Assembly: GCF_003112575.1 (NCBI RefSeq)
Contig: NZ_BEWC01000010.1
Location: forward strand, 248,001 to 312,000
Source: Streptomyces ardesiacus
GTDB taxonomy: Bacteria; Actinomycetota; Actinomycetes; Streptomycetales; Streptomycetaceae
Reading direction: 5' to 3'
DNA length: 64,000 nucleotides
A program made the position numbers and the translations under genes. Positions 25,466 to 34,360 of this stretch are shown here, one piece after another. The notes under the pieces are model-generated. The model had not been told where the DNA came from. It saw nothing but the letters and a program-made list of their open reading frames with translations, and searched no databases. Within the stretch, counting starts at the first letter, position 1. Each line of letters begins with the position of its first letter.

Positions 25466-25987
25466 GTGGCCCGCATGGCGAAGAAGCCGAGCAAGGCGAA
25501 CAAGAAGCAGCAGTCCGGCGGCACCCCCGCGACGGTGGCGCTCACGGCGGCCGGGGTGACGTACACGGTCCACGCCTACGCACACGACCCGGCCCACCCG
25601 TCCTACGGCGAGGAGGCGGCCGAGGCGATGGGCGTCTCCCCGCAGCGGGTGTTCAAGACGCTGGTGGCGGAGGTCGACGGCGCGCTGACGGTCGCGGTGG
25701 TGCCCGTGGCGGGGCAGCTCGACCTCAAGGCGCTGGCGGCCGCGGTCGGCGGCAAGCGCGCCGCGATGGCCGACCCGGCCCTGGCGGAGCGCACCACGGG
25801 CTACGTGCGCGGCGGCATCTCCCCGCTGGGCCAGCGCAAGCGGCTCACGACGGTCCTGGACGCCTCGGCCACGGCCCACCCCACGATCTGCGTCTCGGCG
25901 GGCCGCCGCGGCCTGGAGGTCGAACTCTCCCCCACGGCCCTGACCACGCTCACCGACGCGACCCTGGCCCCCATCGCCCGCACCTGA
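25466..25987 (+). CDS. YbaK/EbsC-type Cys-tRNA deacylase
   Basis: 173 aa from GTG 25466; ATG 25475 is an alternative. A Lys-rich start (MAKKPSKANKKQQ) is followed by the YbaK fold: YTVHAYAHDP, SYGEEAAEAMGVSPQRVFKTLVAEVDG with the conserved K at the deacylation site, and VPVAGQLDLKALAAAVGGKR. Family members hydrolyse mischarged Cys-tRNA(Pro) and related aminoacyl-tRNAs, a translation quality-control step. The GXXXP-type loop YVRGGISPLG is present. It probably shares a transcript with the Lon-N domain gene. Confidence 0.88.
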   Translation: MARMAKKPSKANKKQQSGGTPATVALTAAGVTYTVHAYAHDPAHPSYGEEAAEAMGVSPQRVFKTLVAEVDGALTVAVVPVAGQLDLKALAAAVGGKRAAMADPALAERTTGYVRGGISPLGQRKRLTTVLDASATAHPTICVSAGRRGLEVELSPTALTTLTDATLAPIART

Positions 25988-26057
25988 CCGCGGCCGCGGA
26001 CCCTCGTGCTTCCCCCTGGCGCCTGAGGGCCCGGGAGGCACCCCGGGGGCGGCACGG

Positions 26058-26099
26058 GTGGGTGAAGCGGCGCCGCGCGACGCCGGGCCGCGCACCCAC
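26058..26099. repeat. intergenic hairpin and fragment shared with a repeat at 49435
   Basis: Between convergent genes, the segment GGGCGGCACGGGTGGGT (about 26047-26063) closely matches part of the repeat near 49477-49493. The arms GTGGGT (26058-26063) and ACCCAC (26094-26099) can pair. It may be a degraded copy of a dispersed Streptomyces intergenic element and could also end transcription. Confidence 0.35.
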
Positions 26100-26141
26100 T
26101 CCGCCGCACGCACCCCGCCGTAGGCACTCACGCACCGGGGC

Positions 26142-26843
26142 CTACTTGCCCCCGTCCCCGTACGCCCCCGGCCCCTGGGGATACTGCCCCGCCGCCGGCG
26201 CCGGCCAGGGGTCCGGCTCCGGGTCCCGGGGCCCGAACAGCCCCGTCAACCCCAGATGCACCACCAGCGCCGCGAACGACCACGCCAGCAGCGCCCCCTT
26301 CGCCCCCAGCTTCAGCGGCGCGGAGAACGTGACCCCCTTGCCCACCTCCTTGGCGTGCGCGATCACGTCCTGCGTCGGCCCGAGCCACACCCCGAGCCGC
26401 CACGCCACCAGCGACCCCAGCAGCCCGCCGGCGCCGAGGGCCACGACCAGCGGCACACCCCCGCTCCGCCGCAGCAGGAAGACCGCGACCGCGCTCACCG
26501 CACCGAACGCCAGAGCGAGCAGCGTGAACGTTCCGTCGACGCCGATCGCCTGCTCGCCCTCGGAGTCCTTGAGGTAGACGACCCAGCTGCCGCCGGCCGC
26601 GTCGCCCACCAGCGGCACGCTCGGCGCCAGCTTCCACCACAGCACGCCGAGCAGCGCACCGAAGAGCGCGACCACCACCGCGGTCACGACGGCCTGCCGC
26701 ACTTCCTTCAACATCCCGGGGCCGTCCTGTTCGCCATGAGGGTCACCGTGAGGGTCGTACGCACCGGCGGGCGGCGGCACCGCCCCGCCCGGGTACGACG
26801 AGTGTTCGTTCGGCGGCGGTGGCGGGCTCAAGGGTGCGGTCAC
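26142..26843 (-). CDS. DUF2567-like membrane protein
   Basis: 233 aa. A Pro-rich hydrophilic N-terminus (APLSPPPPPNEHSSYPGGAV) leads to four predicted transmembrane segments (about 47-70, 104-122, 129-149, 185-205) and a Pro/Gly-rich tail (PDPWPAPAAGQYPQGPGAYG). The motif LLGVLWWKLAPSVPLVGD with VDGTFTLLAL resembles the actinobacterial DUF2567 membrane family; I am moderately sure. No function is established. It ends just before the convergent YbaK gene and is transcribed from downstream of the ABC permease gene. Confidence 0.7.
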   Translation of the reverse strand: MTAPLSPPPPPNEHSSYPGGAVPPPAGAYDPHGDPHGEQDGPGMLKEVRQAVVTAVVVALFGALLGVLWWKLAPSVPLVGDAAGGSWVVYLKDSEGEQAIGVDGTFTLLALAFGAVSAVAVFLLRRSGGVPLVVALGAGGLLGSLVAWRLGVWLGPTQDVIAHAKEVGKGVTFSAPLKLGAKGALLAWSFAALVVHLGLTGLFGPRDPEPDPWPAPAAGQYPQGPGAYGDGGK

Positions 26844-26877
26844 CGTGCCATCGTGCCAAACCCGCCCGTGCGGCGCG

Positions 26878-27828
26878 TCACCGGACGGCGGCCCGGCGGT
26901 ACGCCCAGGTGGCCACGGCCAGCGAGATCACCCCGACCACGGCGCACACCGCGAGGTCGCCGAGGACGTAGCCCCAGTCGGGCCGTCCGCCGAACGTGCG
27001 GGCGAAGGCCTCCACACCGTACGTGGACGGCAGCAGGTCCCGGGCCAGGCGCACCACCTGCGGCATCCGTTCGGGCGGCAGTACGCCGAGCAGCAGGGCC
27101 GCGGACATGCCGAGCTGGCCCAGCAGCGTGGCGAACTCGGGCCTCGGCGCGAGCAGGCCGAGCGCCGCGCCCAGTCCGGCGAGCGCGGCGCCCGCCAGCG
27201 GGATCACGGCCAGCAGCACCCACAGGTGGGTCATCGGCAGCCCGAACAGCAGGCAGCCGACGACCGCCGTCACCACGGTCCCGGGCGCGGTGAAGGACGC
27301 GTACGCGCCCGCCGCCCCCAGCACCACCGCGGCGGGCGGCACCGGCAGCGTCGCGTAGTGGTCGAGCCCGCCGCTGGCACGCAGTTGCCCGAAGTACTGG
27401 GCGAGGAGGTTGAGCGCGACGAAGGCCACGACGAGCACGGCCGACCCGGCTACCACGGCCCGCGCCTCGCCGCCGCCGTCCACGACGCCGCGCATCAGGA
27501 TCATGATGCCGATCGACTGGAAGGTCGCCACGAACAGCAGCGGGATGCGCGCGACGCGGGCCCGGGAGAGCTGCGCCCGGTACACGGCCACCAGGGAGGG
27601 CCACAGCCGCGCCCTGGGCCCCAGGTCGGCCGGCCCGGCCGCGTGCCGCTCCTCGGCCGCCGGGGCAGCCCCGTGCAGGGCATCGGCGGGTACGGCACTC
27701 ACGTCGCGCTGCTTCCCTTCGTCAGGGTCGTTCTCGCTGGAGGCGTTCGAAGCCTTGGCCCGAACGGGTGGGTTCACCTCGACGGGTACGGATGCTGCCG
27801 CCGGTGTTCTCACCGCTCGTGTGCTCAC
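26878..27828 (-). CDS. ABC transporter permease (ABC-2 type)
   Basis: 316 aa from GTG 27828, overlapping the ATPase gene stop by 4 nt. A hydrophilic stretch of about 75 residues is followed by six hydrophobic segments (first about 88-112), with the ABC-2 loop DLLPSTYGVEAFARTFGG before the last span. It is the membrane half of the exporter encoded with the ATPase gene. No substrate-binding protein is nearby, so it is an exporter; the cargo is unknown. Confidence 0.86.
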   Translation of the reverse strand: MSTRAVRTPAAASVPVEVNPPVRAKASNASSENDPDEGKQRDVSAVPADALHGAAPAAEERHAAGPADLGPRARLWPSLVAVYRAQLSRARVARIPLLFVATFQSIGIMILMRGVVDGGGEARAVVAGSAVLVVAFVALNLLAQYFGQLRASGGLDHYATLPVPPAAVVLGAAGAYASFTAPGTVVTAVVGCLLFGLPMTHLWVLLAVIPLAGAALAGLGAALGLLAPRPEFATLLGQLGMSAALLLGVLPPERMPQVVRLARDLLPSTYGVEAFARTFGGRPDWGYVLGDLAVCAVVGVISLAVATWAYRRAAVR

Positions 27829-28844
27829 GCCCTCACCAGCCCCTGTCGCGCGGCGCCGCCCAGCGCCAGGTACACGTCCTCCAGGCTGGGCGTGGCCAGG
27901 GTGAAGTCGTCCAGGGCGGCGAAGGCGGCGCCGCCGGTGACGGTGGCGACGACCGCGCGGGCCTCCTCGGGGGCCAGCCGCAGCGTCCAGCGGCGCCCCG
28001 ACTCGGCGGCGCGGTCGCGCAGGGCGGCGACCTCCGGGACGTGCAGCGGCGCGCTCTCGCGCCACACCAGGTCGACGCGGACCTCCCCGGCGACCCCCTC
28101 CTTGAGCCCGGAGGGCGTGTCGCAGGCGATCACGCGGCCCCGGTCGAGGACGGCGACCCGGTCGAGGACGGTCTCGGCCTCGATGACGTTGTGGGTGACG
28201 AGCAGGACGGTGGTGCCGTGCTCGGCGCGCCTCCGGTCGACGGCCGACCAGACCGCGCGCCGGGCCACCGGGTCCATGCCGGTGGTCGGCTCGTCCAGCA
28301 CGAGCAGCGGGCGCTGCCCCACCAGCGCGGCGGCGAAGCAGGCCAGGCGGCGCTGGCCGCCGGAGAGCTTCTTGAGCGGGCGGCCGGCGAGTCCGGTCAG
28401 GCCCAGTTCCTCCAGCACGGCGTCCCGCTCGGCGCGGGCCCGGCGCACCTCCAGACCGCGCAGCCGTCCGGTGGTCTCGGCGGCGAGCGACACGGTCAGC
28501 TCGTCCAGGGCGCTGGACTCCTGGCCCAGGTAGGCGAGGATCCGCGCGGCCCGCTCCGGGTGGCGCACGATGTCGTGCCCGAGGATCTCCACGCTGCCCG
28601 CGTCGGGCCGCATCAGCCCGGTGAGCTGGCGTACCAGGGTGGACTTGCCGGCGCCGTTCGGTCCGAGCAGGCCGAAGATCTCACCGCGGCGGATGTCCAG
28701 GGTGACGGCGTCGGTGGCGCGTACCTCGGGGGCGGCCGGAGTACCGCGCCGGCCGCGCACGGCCGGGTAGGTCTTGGTCAGTTCGCGCACCACGCACACG
28801 GCATCGCCACCGGGTCGAGATGCCTGTGCCGCGCGCTTACTCAC
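27825..28844 (-). CDS. ABC transporter ATP-binding protein
   Basis: 339 aa. Walker A is GPNGAGKST (61-69), the Q-loop LGQESS, the signature LSGGQRR near 162-168 and Walker B LLVLDEPTTGMDP all intact; the H-loop is LLVTHN. A C-terminal domain of about 90 residues follows, typical of DrrA/CcmA-type exporters. Its GTGA overlap with the permease gene makes a two-gene unit. Drug, lipid or ion export is possible; nothing in the neighbourhood fixes it. Confidence 0.93.
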   Translation of the reverse strand: MSKRAAQASRPGGDAVCVVRELTKTYPAVRGRRGTPAAPEVRATDAVTLDIRRGEIFGLLGPNGAGKSTLVRQLTGLMRPDAGSVEILGHDIVRHPERAARILAYLGQESSALDELTVSLAAETTGRLRGLEVRRARAERDAVLEELGLTGLAGRPLKKLSGGQRRLACFAAALVGQRPLLVLDEPTTGMDPVARRAVWSAVDRRRAEHGTTVLLVTHNVIEAETVLDRVAVLDRGRVIACDTPSGLKEGVAGEVRVDLVWRESAPLHVPEVAALRDRAAESGRRWTLRLAPEEARAVVATVTGGAAFAALDDFTLATPSLEDVYLALGGAARQGLVRA

Positions 28845-28953
28845 AAGGGACGAGAGTACGGGGTCGGTCCCTCCGGCCCGTCCCCGGGTCCGCCCATAAG
28901 TGTCGATTCAGCCGGGTGGAGCGGGAGCGTGCCGGGGGCGGGCCCGGAGCGCC

Positions 28954-30177
28954 TCACTCCGCCGCGGGCGTGCGTTCGGTCGCCGTCCGCACGTCGACCT
29001 CCCGCCAGAAACCGGCCCGGATCGCGTACCGGTCGTGTTCGTCGATCTGGTCGTCCTTGTGCGCCAGCAGCCCGAAGCGGGCCGCGTAGCGCAGCAGCTC
29101 GCCGTCGACGCGGTGCGGGATGCGGGGGTACATCCCGGACAGTTTCTGCAGGTGGCCGTGGTCGCCGAGGCGTTCGAGCCAGCGGCGGGCGAAGACCTGC
29201 CCGACCTCGTACGGGTCGCCGCCGACCGTGGTGATGTCCTCCTCGCGGTCGGCCCAGCGCTGCTCGGCCGTGGTGAGCTGGGCGAGCGTCGGCAGCGAGG
29301 CGGCCTCGGCGGGCTCGGCGGCGGTCCGGTCGACCCAGCCCTTGTCGGAGGACCAGCGCAGGGTGGCGTTGGCCGGCTGCGGGGCGGGGTGGGCGCCGGG
29401 GGCGCGCAGGGCGGCGAGGTCCTTGGGGGTGGGGACGCCCTTGGCGGGCGGCACCCGCTCGTCGGCGGCGCCCTGCCCGGCGCCGGCCTCGGTGGGGTGC
29501 TCGGGCGCCTCGGCGGGCCGCCGGCCGGTGCCGGAGAGGGCCGACTCGGGCAGCGGCGCGGAGAGGATCGCGGCGATCTCGGGGCGGGGCACGGGCGGCG
29601 GCGCGCAGATGCCGCCGACCTCCTTGGCGCGTACGGCCTTGGTGATCCACGTACGGTCCAGGACGCGGCGTTCGTCGGCCTCGGCGACCAGGTCCTCGGA
29701 CTGGTTGTAGTCCCCGTCGGCGGCCTGGACGGCCCACAGGTGGACGGCGACCCCGTGCTCCTTGGCTGCCATCATGCCCGGCAGCAGGTCGCCGTCGCCG
29801 GTGACCAGGACGACGTCGGAGCAGGCGCGGTTGCGGGCCAGCTCGGTCAGTTCGGCGTGCATGGCGGCGTCCACGCCCTTCTGCGCCCACCGTCCGTCAC
29901 TGCGCGTGAGGGCGCCGAGCCGGACGGTGACCCGGGGCATCACGCGCAGGCGGCGGTGCTCGGGCTGCGGGACGCGGTCGGGGGCGCCGTCGAACCAGTA
30001 GATGCGCAACAGGGGCTGCTGCGTGTCGGACTCGGCGCGGTCGCGCAGTCCCTGGATGAGGGCGGCGTGATCGACGGTGATGCGCGAGCGCGAGGGCTCT
30101 CCTGCCAGGAGACTCGCGGCGGCCCCCAGCAGATACCCGGCGTCCACCAGGACGATGCAGCGGTCCACGCGATCCAC
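28954..30177 (-). CDS. NYN-domain (LabA/DUF88-type PIN nuclease-like) protein
   Basis: 407 aa. The N-terminal NYN domain (about 5-165) has the PIN-like acidic sites: RCIVLVDAGYLLGAAA (Asp 12), GVDAAMHAELTEL and VVLVTGDGDLLPGMMAA. Such proteins are RNA nucleases or regulators of RNA. A low-complexity Pro/Ala linker (about 195-285) joins a C-terminal helical region with YEVGQVFARRWLERLGDHGHL and IPHRVDGELLRYAARFG that resembles an OST-HTH/LOTUS RNA-binding module. GTG 30177 is the listed start; GTG 30168 is possible. RNA processing or turnover is likely; targets are unknown. Confidence 0.82.
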   Translation of the reverse strand: MDRVDRCIVLVDAGYLLGAAASLLAGEPSRSRITVDHAALIQGLRDRAESDTQQPLLRIYWFDGAPDRVPQPEHRRLRVMPRVTVRLGALTRSDGRWAQKGVDAAMHAELTELARNRACSDVVLVTGDGDLLPGMMAAKEHGVAVHLWAVQAADGDYNQSEDLVAEADERRVLDRTWITKAVRAKEVGGICAPPPVPRPEIAAILSAPLPESALSGTGRRPAEAPEHPTEAGAGQGAADERVPPAKGVPTPKDLAALRAPGAHPAPQPANATLRWSSDKGWVDRTAAEPAEAASLPTLAQLTTAEQRWADREEDITTVGGDPYEVGQVFARRWLERLGDHGHLQKLSGMYPRIPHRVDGELLRYAARFGLLAHKDDQIDEHDRYAIRAGFWREVDVRTATERTPAAE

Positions 30178-30392
30178 CCTCTTTCCGGGAGGTTTGCTTC
30201 GGGCTTCCTTCGAGTCTGCCCGACCGCGCGGAGGTTAACGGCCCGAACTCGATCTTCGGCGTGGCGTTTCGGCACTCCGCACTTCGCCGATGCGCGTCAC
30301 GGACGGTAATTGCCCGATATGCGTTCTTTGTTGGGCTATGTGAATCTGGTTCCGGCCCTGGCCCCTAGATCCCCCTCAGGAGGTAGATCACC

Positions 30393-30563
30393 ATGGCCAA
30401 GAACAAGAACAACCGTGATCGTAAGCAGCCCCGGTCCGAGCGCAGCGCCCCGCAGGCCGCCGAGTCGGCCGTGCTGGACCGCGAGGAGCAGCACTCCCCG
30501 CAGCTCACGACGCCCGGCGACGCGGCGTCCCGCAAGCGGCAGAAGCGCTTCGGCCACAACTGA
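30393..30563 (+). CDS. 56-aa small basic protein
   Basis: ATG 30393, TGA 30561-30563, preceded by an ideal AGGAGGT 8 nt upstream, which is the strongest ribosome site in this region. The product begins MAKNKNNRDRKQPRSERSAP and ends ASRKRQKRFGHN. It is highly charged with no hydrophobic segment, so it is cytoplasmic and probably disordered, perhaps nucleic-acid or ribosome associated; that is inference. A symmetrical terminator follows at 30577. It is not in an operon with either neighbour. Confidence 0.7.
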   Translation: MAKNKNNRDRKQPRSERSAPQAAESAVLDREEQHSPQLTTPGDAASRKRQKRFGHN

Positions 30564-30576
30564 CGTTCACGACGAA

Positions 30577-30603
30577 GGGCGCACCCGGCAGCCGGGTGCG
30601 CCC
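30577..30603. terminator. bidirectional terminator between the 56-aa gene and dnaE
   Basis: Perfect 12-bp inverted repeat GGGCGCACCCGG / CCGGGTGCGCCC with a 3-nt loop, between the stop of the plus-strand small gene (30563) and the dnaE stop (30619). It can end both transcripts. Confidence 0.85.
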
Positions 30604-30618
30604 TCGCTCGTTCGACGC

Positions 30619-33600
30619 TCAGCCCGCCAGGCAGGACGGGCCGAGCAGCACCTTCAGGTCGCCGAAGAGGGCCGGATCGGGCTTCACCCGGTGCCGGTCC
30701 AGGCGCAGCACGGTCGTCTTCGTCGGCCCCTGGAGCTTGATCCGCACCTCGCTGTCGCCGCGGTGGTGGGTGAGGATCTCACCGAGCCTGCTGACCATCG
30801 GCGGAGTGACGCGGGTGGCCGGAATGGTGAGCACGACGGGCGCGTTGGCGCCCGCGTTGGACAGGTCGGGGACCATCAGCTCCATCGCGACCAGCCGCGG
30901 CACGTCCTCCCGCTTGTCCAGGCGTCCCTTGACGAACACCACGGCGTCCTCGACGAGTTGCGTGGACACGAGCTGGTAGGTCGCCGGGAAGAACATGCAC
31001 TCCAGCGAACCGGCGAGGTCCTCGACGGTGGCGATGGCCCAGGCGTTGCCCTGCTTGGTCATCTTGCGCTGGAGCCCGGAGATGATGCCGCCGATGGTGA
31101 CGACCGCGCCGTCGCCGAAGTCGCCGCCGGTGAGCTGGGAGATGCCCGCGTCGGCCTTGTCGGACAGCACGTGCTCCAGGCCGAAGAGCGGGTGGTCGGA
31201 GACGTAGAGGCCGAGCATCTCCCGCTCCTGGGCGAGGAGATAGGTCTTGTCCCACTCGTCCTCGCCGAAGACCACGTCGAGTCCGAAGCCGGGCTCGTCG
31301 CTCTGCTCGTCGCCCATGCCGCCGAAGAGGTCGAACTGCCCCTCGGCCTCCTTGCGCTTGACCGCGACCACGTTGTCGATCATCGGCTCGTACTGCGCGG
31401 TGAGGCCCTTGCGGGTGTGCCCCATCTCGTCGAAGGCGCCGGCCTTGATCAGCGACTCCGTCGTGCGCTTGTTGCAGACGACCGCCTCGACCTTGTCCAG
31501 GTAGTCCGGGAAGGACGCGTACTTCCCCTTGGCCTTGCGGCACCGGATGATCGACTCGACGACGTTGGTGCCGACGTTGCGCACGGCGGAGAGGCCGAAG
31601 AGGATCACGTCGTCGCCCTGCGCGGCGAAGTTGGACATGGACTCGTTGACGTTGGGCGGCAGCACCTTGATGCCCATGCGCCGGCACTCGTTGAGGTAGA
31701 CCGCCGACTTGTCCTTGTCGTCCTTGACCGAGGTGAGCAGCGCGGCCATGTACTCGGCCGGGTAGTTCGCCTTCAGGTAGGCGGTCCAGTACGAGACCAG
31801 TCCGTACGCGGCGGAGTGCGCCTTGTTGAACGCGTAGCCGGCGAAGGGGACCAGCACGTCCCACAGGGCCTGGATGGCCTCGTCGCTGTAGCCGTTCTTC
31901 CGGGCGCCGGCCTGGAAGATGACGAAGTTCTTCTCCAGCTCCTCGGGCTTCTTCTTGCCCATCACGCGGCGCAGGATGTCGGCCTCGCCGAGCGAGTAGC
32001 CCGCGATGATCTGGGCGGCCTTCTGCACCTGCTCCTGGTACACGATCAGGCCGTAGGTGACCGCGAGGACCTCCTGGAGCGGCTCCTCCAGCTCCTTGTG
32101 GATCGGCGTGATCTCCTGCAGGCCGTTCTTGCGCAGCGCGTAGTTGGTGTGCGAGTCCATGCCCATCGGGCCGGGGCGGTACAGCGCCGACACGGCGGAG
32201 ATGTCTTCGAAGTTGTCGGGCTTCATCAGCCGCAGCAGGGAGCGCATGGGGCCGCCGTCGAACTGGAAGACGCCGAGCGTGTCGCCGCGCTGCAGCAGTT
32301 CGAAGGTCTTGGGGTCGTCCAGCGGCAGCGACAGCAGGTCGAGGTCGACGCCCTTGTTGGACTTCACCATCTTGACGGCGTCGTCCATGATCGTGAGGTT
32401 GCGCAGGCCGAGGAAGTCCATCTTCAGCAGGCCGAGCGACTCGCACTGCGGGTAGTCCCACTGCGTGATGGTCACGCCGTCGGTGTGCCGCACCCAGATC
32501 GGGGCGTGGTCCACGATGGGCTCGCTGGACATGATCACGCCGGCCGCGTGCACGCCCATCTGCCGCACCAGGCCCTCCACGCCCTTGGCGGTGTCGATGA
32601 CCTTCTTCACGTCCGGCTCGTTCTCGTACATCGAGCGGATCTCGCCGGCCTCGCTGTAGCGCGGGTGCGTCGGGTCGGTGATGCCGTTGAGGTCGATGCC
32701 CTTGCCGAGGACGTCGGCGGGCATGGCCTTGGTGAGCCGGTCGCCCATCGCGTACGGGTAGCCCAGCACGCGCGCGGAGTCCTTGATGGCGTTCTTCGCC
32801 TTGATCTTGCCGTAGGTGCCGATCATGGCGACCTTGTCGGCGCCGTACTTCTCCGTCACGTACCTGATCACCTCGACGCGCCTGCGCTCGTCGAAGTCGA
32901 TGTCGACGTCGGGCATGGAGACGCGCTCGGGGTTGAGGAACCGCTCGAAGATCAGGCCGTGCGGGATGGGGTCGAGGTCGGTGATGCCCATCGCGTACGC
33001 CACGATCGAACCGGCCGCGGAGCCTCGGCCGGGGCCCACCGCGATGCCCTGCTTCTTGGCCCACATGATGAAGTCGGCGACCACGAGGAAGTAGCCCGGG
33101 AACCCCATCTGGATGATGACGTCCATCTCGTACTCGGCCTGCTTCTGGCGGTCCTCGGGGACGCCGCCCGGGAAGCGGCGCGCCATGCCGCGGCGGACCT
33201 CCTCCTGGAACCAGGTGATCTCGGTGAAGCCGTCGGGGATGTCGAACTTCGGCATCAGGTCGCGCTTGACGAACATGCCGGTCGTGTCGACCATCTCGGC
33301 GACCAGGCGCGTGTTGGCGCAGCCCTCCTGCCAGGCGTCGGAGGAGTCCACGGCGTACATCTCGTCCGTGGACTTCAGGTAGTAGCCGGTGCCGTCGAAG
33401 CGGAAGCGGTCCGGGTCGGAGAGGTTCTTGCCGGTCTGGATGCACAGCAGCGCGTCGTGGGCGGTCGCCTCGTGTGCGTAGGTGTAGTGCGAGTCGTTGG
33501 TCACCAGCGGCGGGATGCCGAGCTTCTTGCCGATCTCCAGCAGACCGTCGCGGACCCGGTGCTCGATCTCGATGCCGTGGTCCATCAGCTCCAGGAAGTA

Positions 33601-34158
33601 GCGGTCCTTGCCGAAGATGTCCTGGTAGTCGGCGGCCGCCTTCAGGGCCTCGTCGAAGTGGCCGAGGCGCAGCCGGGTCTGCACCTCGCCGGAGGGGCAG
33701 CCGGTGGAGGCGACGATGCCCTCGGACCACTGGCTGATGGTCTCCTTGTCCATCCGGGGCCACTTCTGCAGCCAGCCCTCGGCGTACGCGTCGGAGGAGA
33801 GGCGGAAGAGGTTGTGCAGCCCGGTGCTGTTCACCGCCCACATGGTCTTGTGGGTGTAACCGCCCGAGCCGGAGACGTCGTCCCGCTTCTGGTGCGGCTG
33901 GCCCCACTGGATCTTGCGCTTGTTGCGCCGGGACTCCGGGGCGACGTACGCCTCGATCCCGATGATCGGGGTGACCCCGGCCTTCTGCGCCGAGTGGAAG
34001 AAGTCGTACGCCCCGTGCAGGTTGCCGTGGTCGGACATGGCGATGTGCGTCATGCCCATCTCGTTGCAGGCGTTGAACATGTCCTTGAGCCGCGCGGCAC
34101 CGTCCAGCAGCGAGTACTGGGTGTGGACGTGCAGGTGCGTGAACGGCGGCTTGGACAC
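30619..34158 (-). CDS. dnaE: DNA polymerase III alpha subunit
   Basis: 1179 aa replicative polymerase. An N-terminal PHP domain carries all expected metal-ligand residues (H10, H12, D19, H44, E69, then CPSG, TNDSHYT), so it may be an active 3'-5' proofreading exonuclease, as reported for mycobacterial DnaE1. The polymerase catalytic aspartates are in MPDVDIDFDERRR; GPGRGSAAGS is the nucleotide site. The beta-clamp motif QFDLFGG is at 941-947, followed by an OB fold (VVTIGGIISGLQRK). GTG 34158 has AGGAGG 6 nt upstream. Monocistronic by context. Confidence 0.97.
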   Translation of the reverse strand: MSKPPFTHLHVHTQYSLLDGAARLKDMFNACNEMGMTHIAMSDHGNLHGAYDFFHSAQKAGVTPIIGIEAYVAPESRRNKRKIQWGQPHQKRDDVSGSGGYTHKTMWAVNSTGLHNLFRLSSDAYAEGWLQKWPRMDKETISQWSEGIVASTGCPSGEVQTRLRLGHFDEALKAAADYQDIFGKDRYFLELMDHGIEIEHRVRDGLLEIGKKLGIPPLVTNDSHYTYAHEATAHDALLCIQTGKNLSDPDRFRFDGTGYYLKSTDEMYAVDSSDAWQEGCANTRLVAEMVDTTGMFVKRDLMPKFDIPDGFTEITWFQEEVRRGMARRFPGGVPEDRQKQAEYEMDVIIQMGFPGYFLVVADFIMWAKKQGIAVGPGRGSAAGSIVAYAMGITDLDPIPHGLIFERFLNPERVSMPDVDIDFDERRRVEVIRYVTEKYGADKVAMIGTYGKIKAKNAIKDSARVLGYPYAMGDRLTKAMPADVLGKGIDLNGITDPTHPRYSEAGEIRSMYENEPDVKKVIDTAKGVEGLVRQMGVHAAGVIMSSEPIVDHAPIWVRHTDGVTITQWDYPQCESLGLLKMDFLGLRNLTIMDDAVKMVKSNKGVDLDLLSLPLDDPKTFELLQRGDTLGVFQFDGGPMRSLLRLMKPDNFEDISAVSALYRPGPMGMDSHTNYALRKNGLQEITPIHKELEEPLQEVLAVTYGLIVYQEQVQKAAQIIAGYSLGEADILRRVMGKKKPEELEKNFVIFQAGARKNGYSDEAIQALWDVLVPFAGYAFNKAHSAAYGLVSYWTAYLKANYPAEYMAALLTSVKDDKDKSAVYLNECRRMGIKVLPPNVNESMSNFAAQGDDVILFGLSAVRNVGTNVVESIIRCRKAKGKYASFPDYLDKVEAVVCNKRTTESLIKAGAFDEMGHTRKGLTAQYEPMIDNVVAVKRKEAEGQFDLFGGMGDEQSDEPGFGLDVVFGEDEWDKTYLLAQEREMLGLYVSDHPLFGLEHVLSDKADAGISQLTGGDFGDGAVVTIGGIISGLQRKMTKQGNAWAIATVEDLAGSLECMFFPATYQLVSTQLVEDAVVFVKGRLDKREDVPRLVAMELMVPDLSNAGANAPVVLTIPATRVTPPMVSRLGEILTHHRGDSEVRIKLQGPTKTTVLRLDRHRVKPDPALFGDLKVLLGPSCLAG

Positions 34159-34360
34159 GTGCGGCCTCCTGGGAAAACGGTGGACGACTGGCTGCGGTCG
34201 ATCCGGGGGGTCAGCGTCGAAGTCTATGCCTCGCCACTGACACTCCGGGGCTCCCCGCGCGTACCTTCTGGGGCGGGCACTCCCGCACCCGTTCGAACGT
34301 TGGCCCGGGTGGAGATCCGCTCCACCCGTCAGGCATCACCCGCACCAGGAGGCACCAGGC

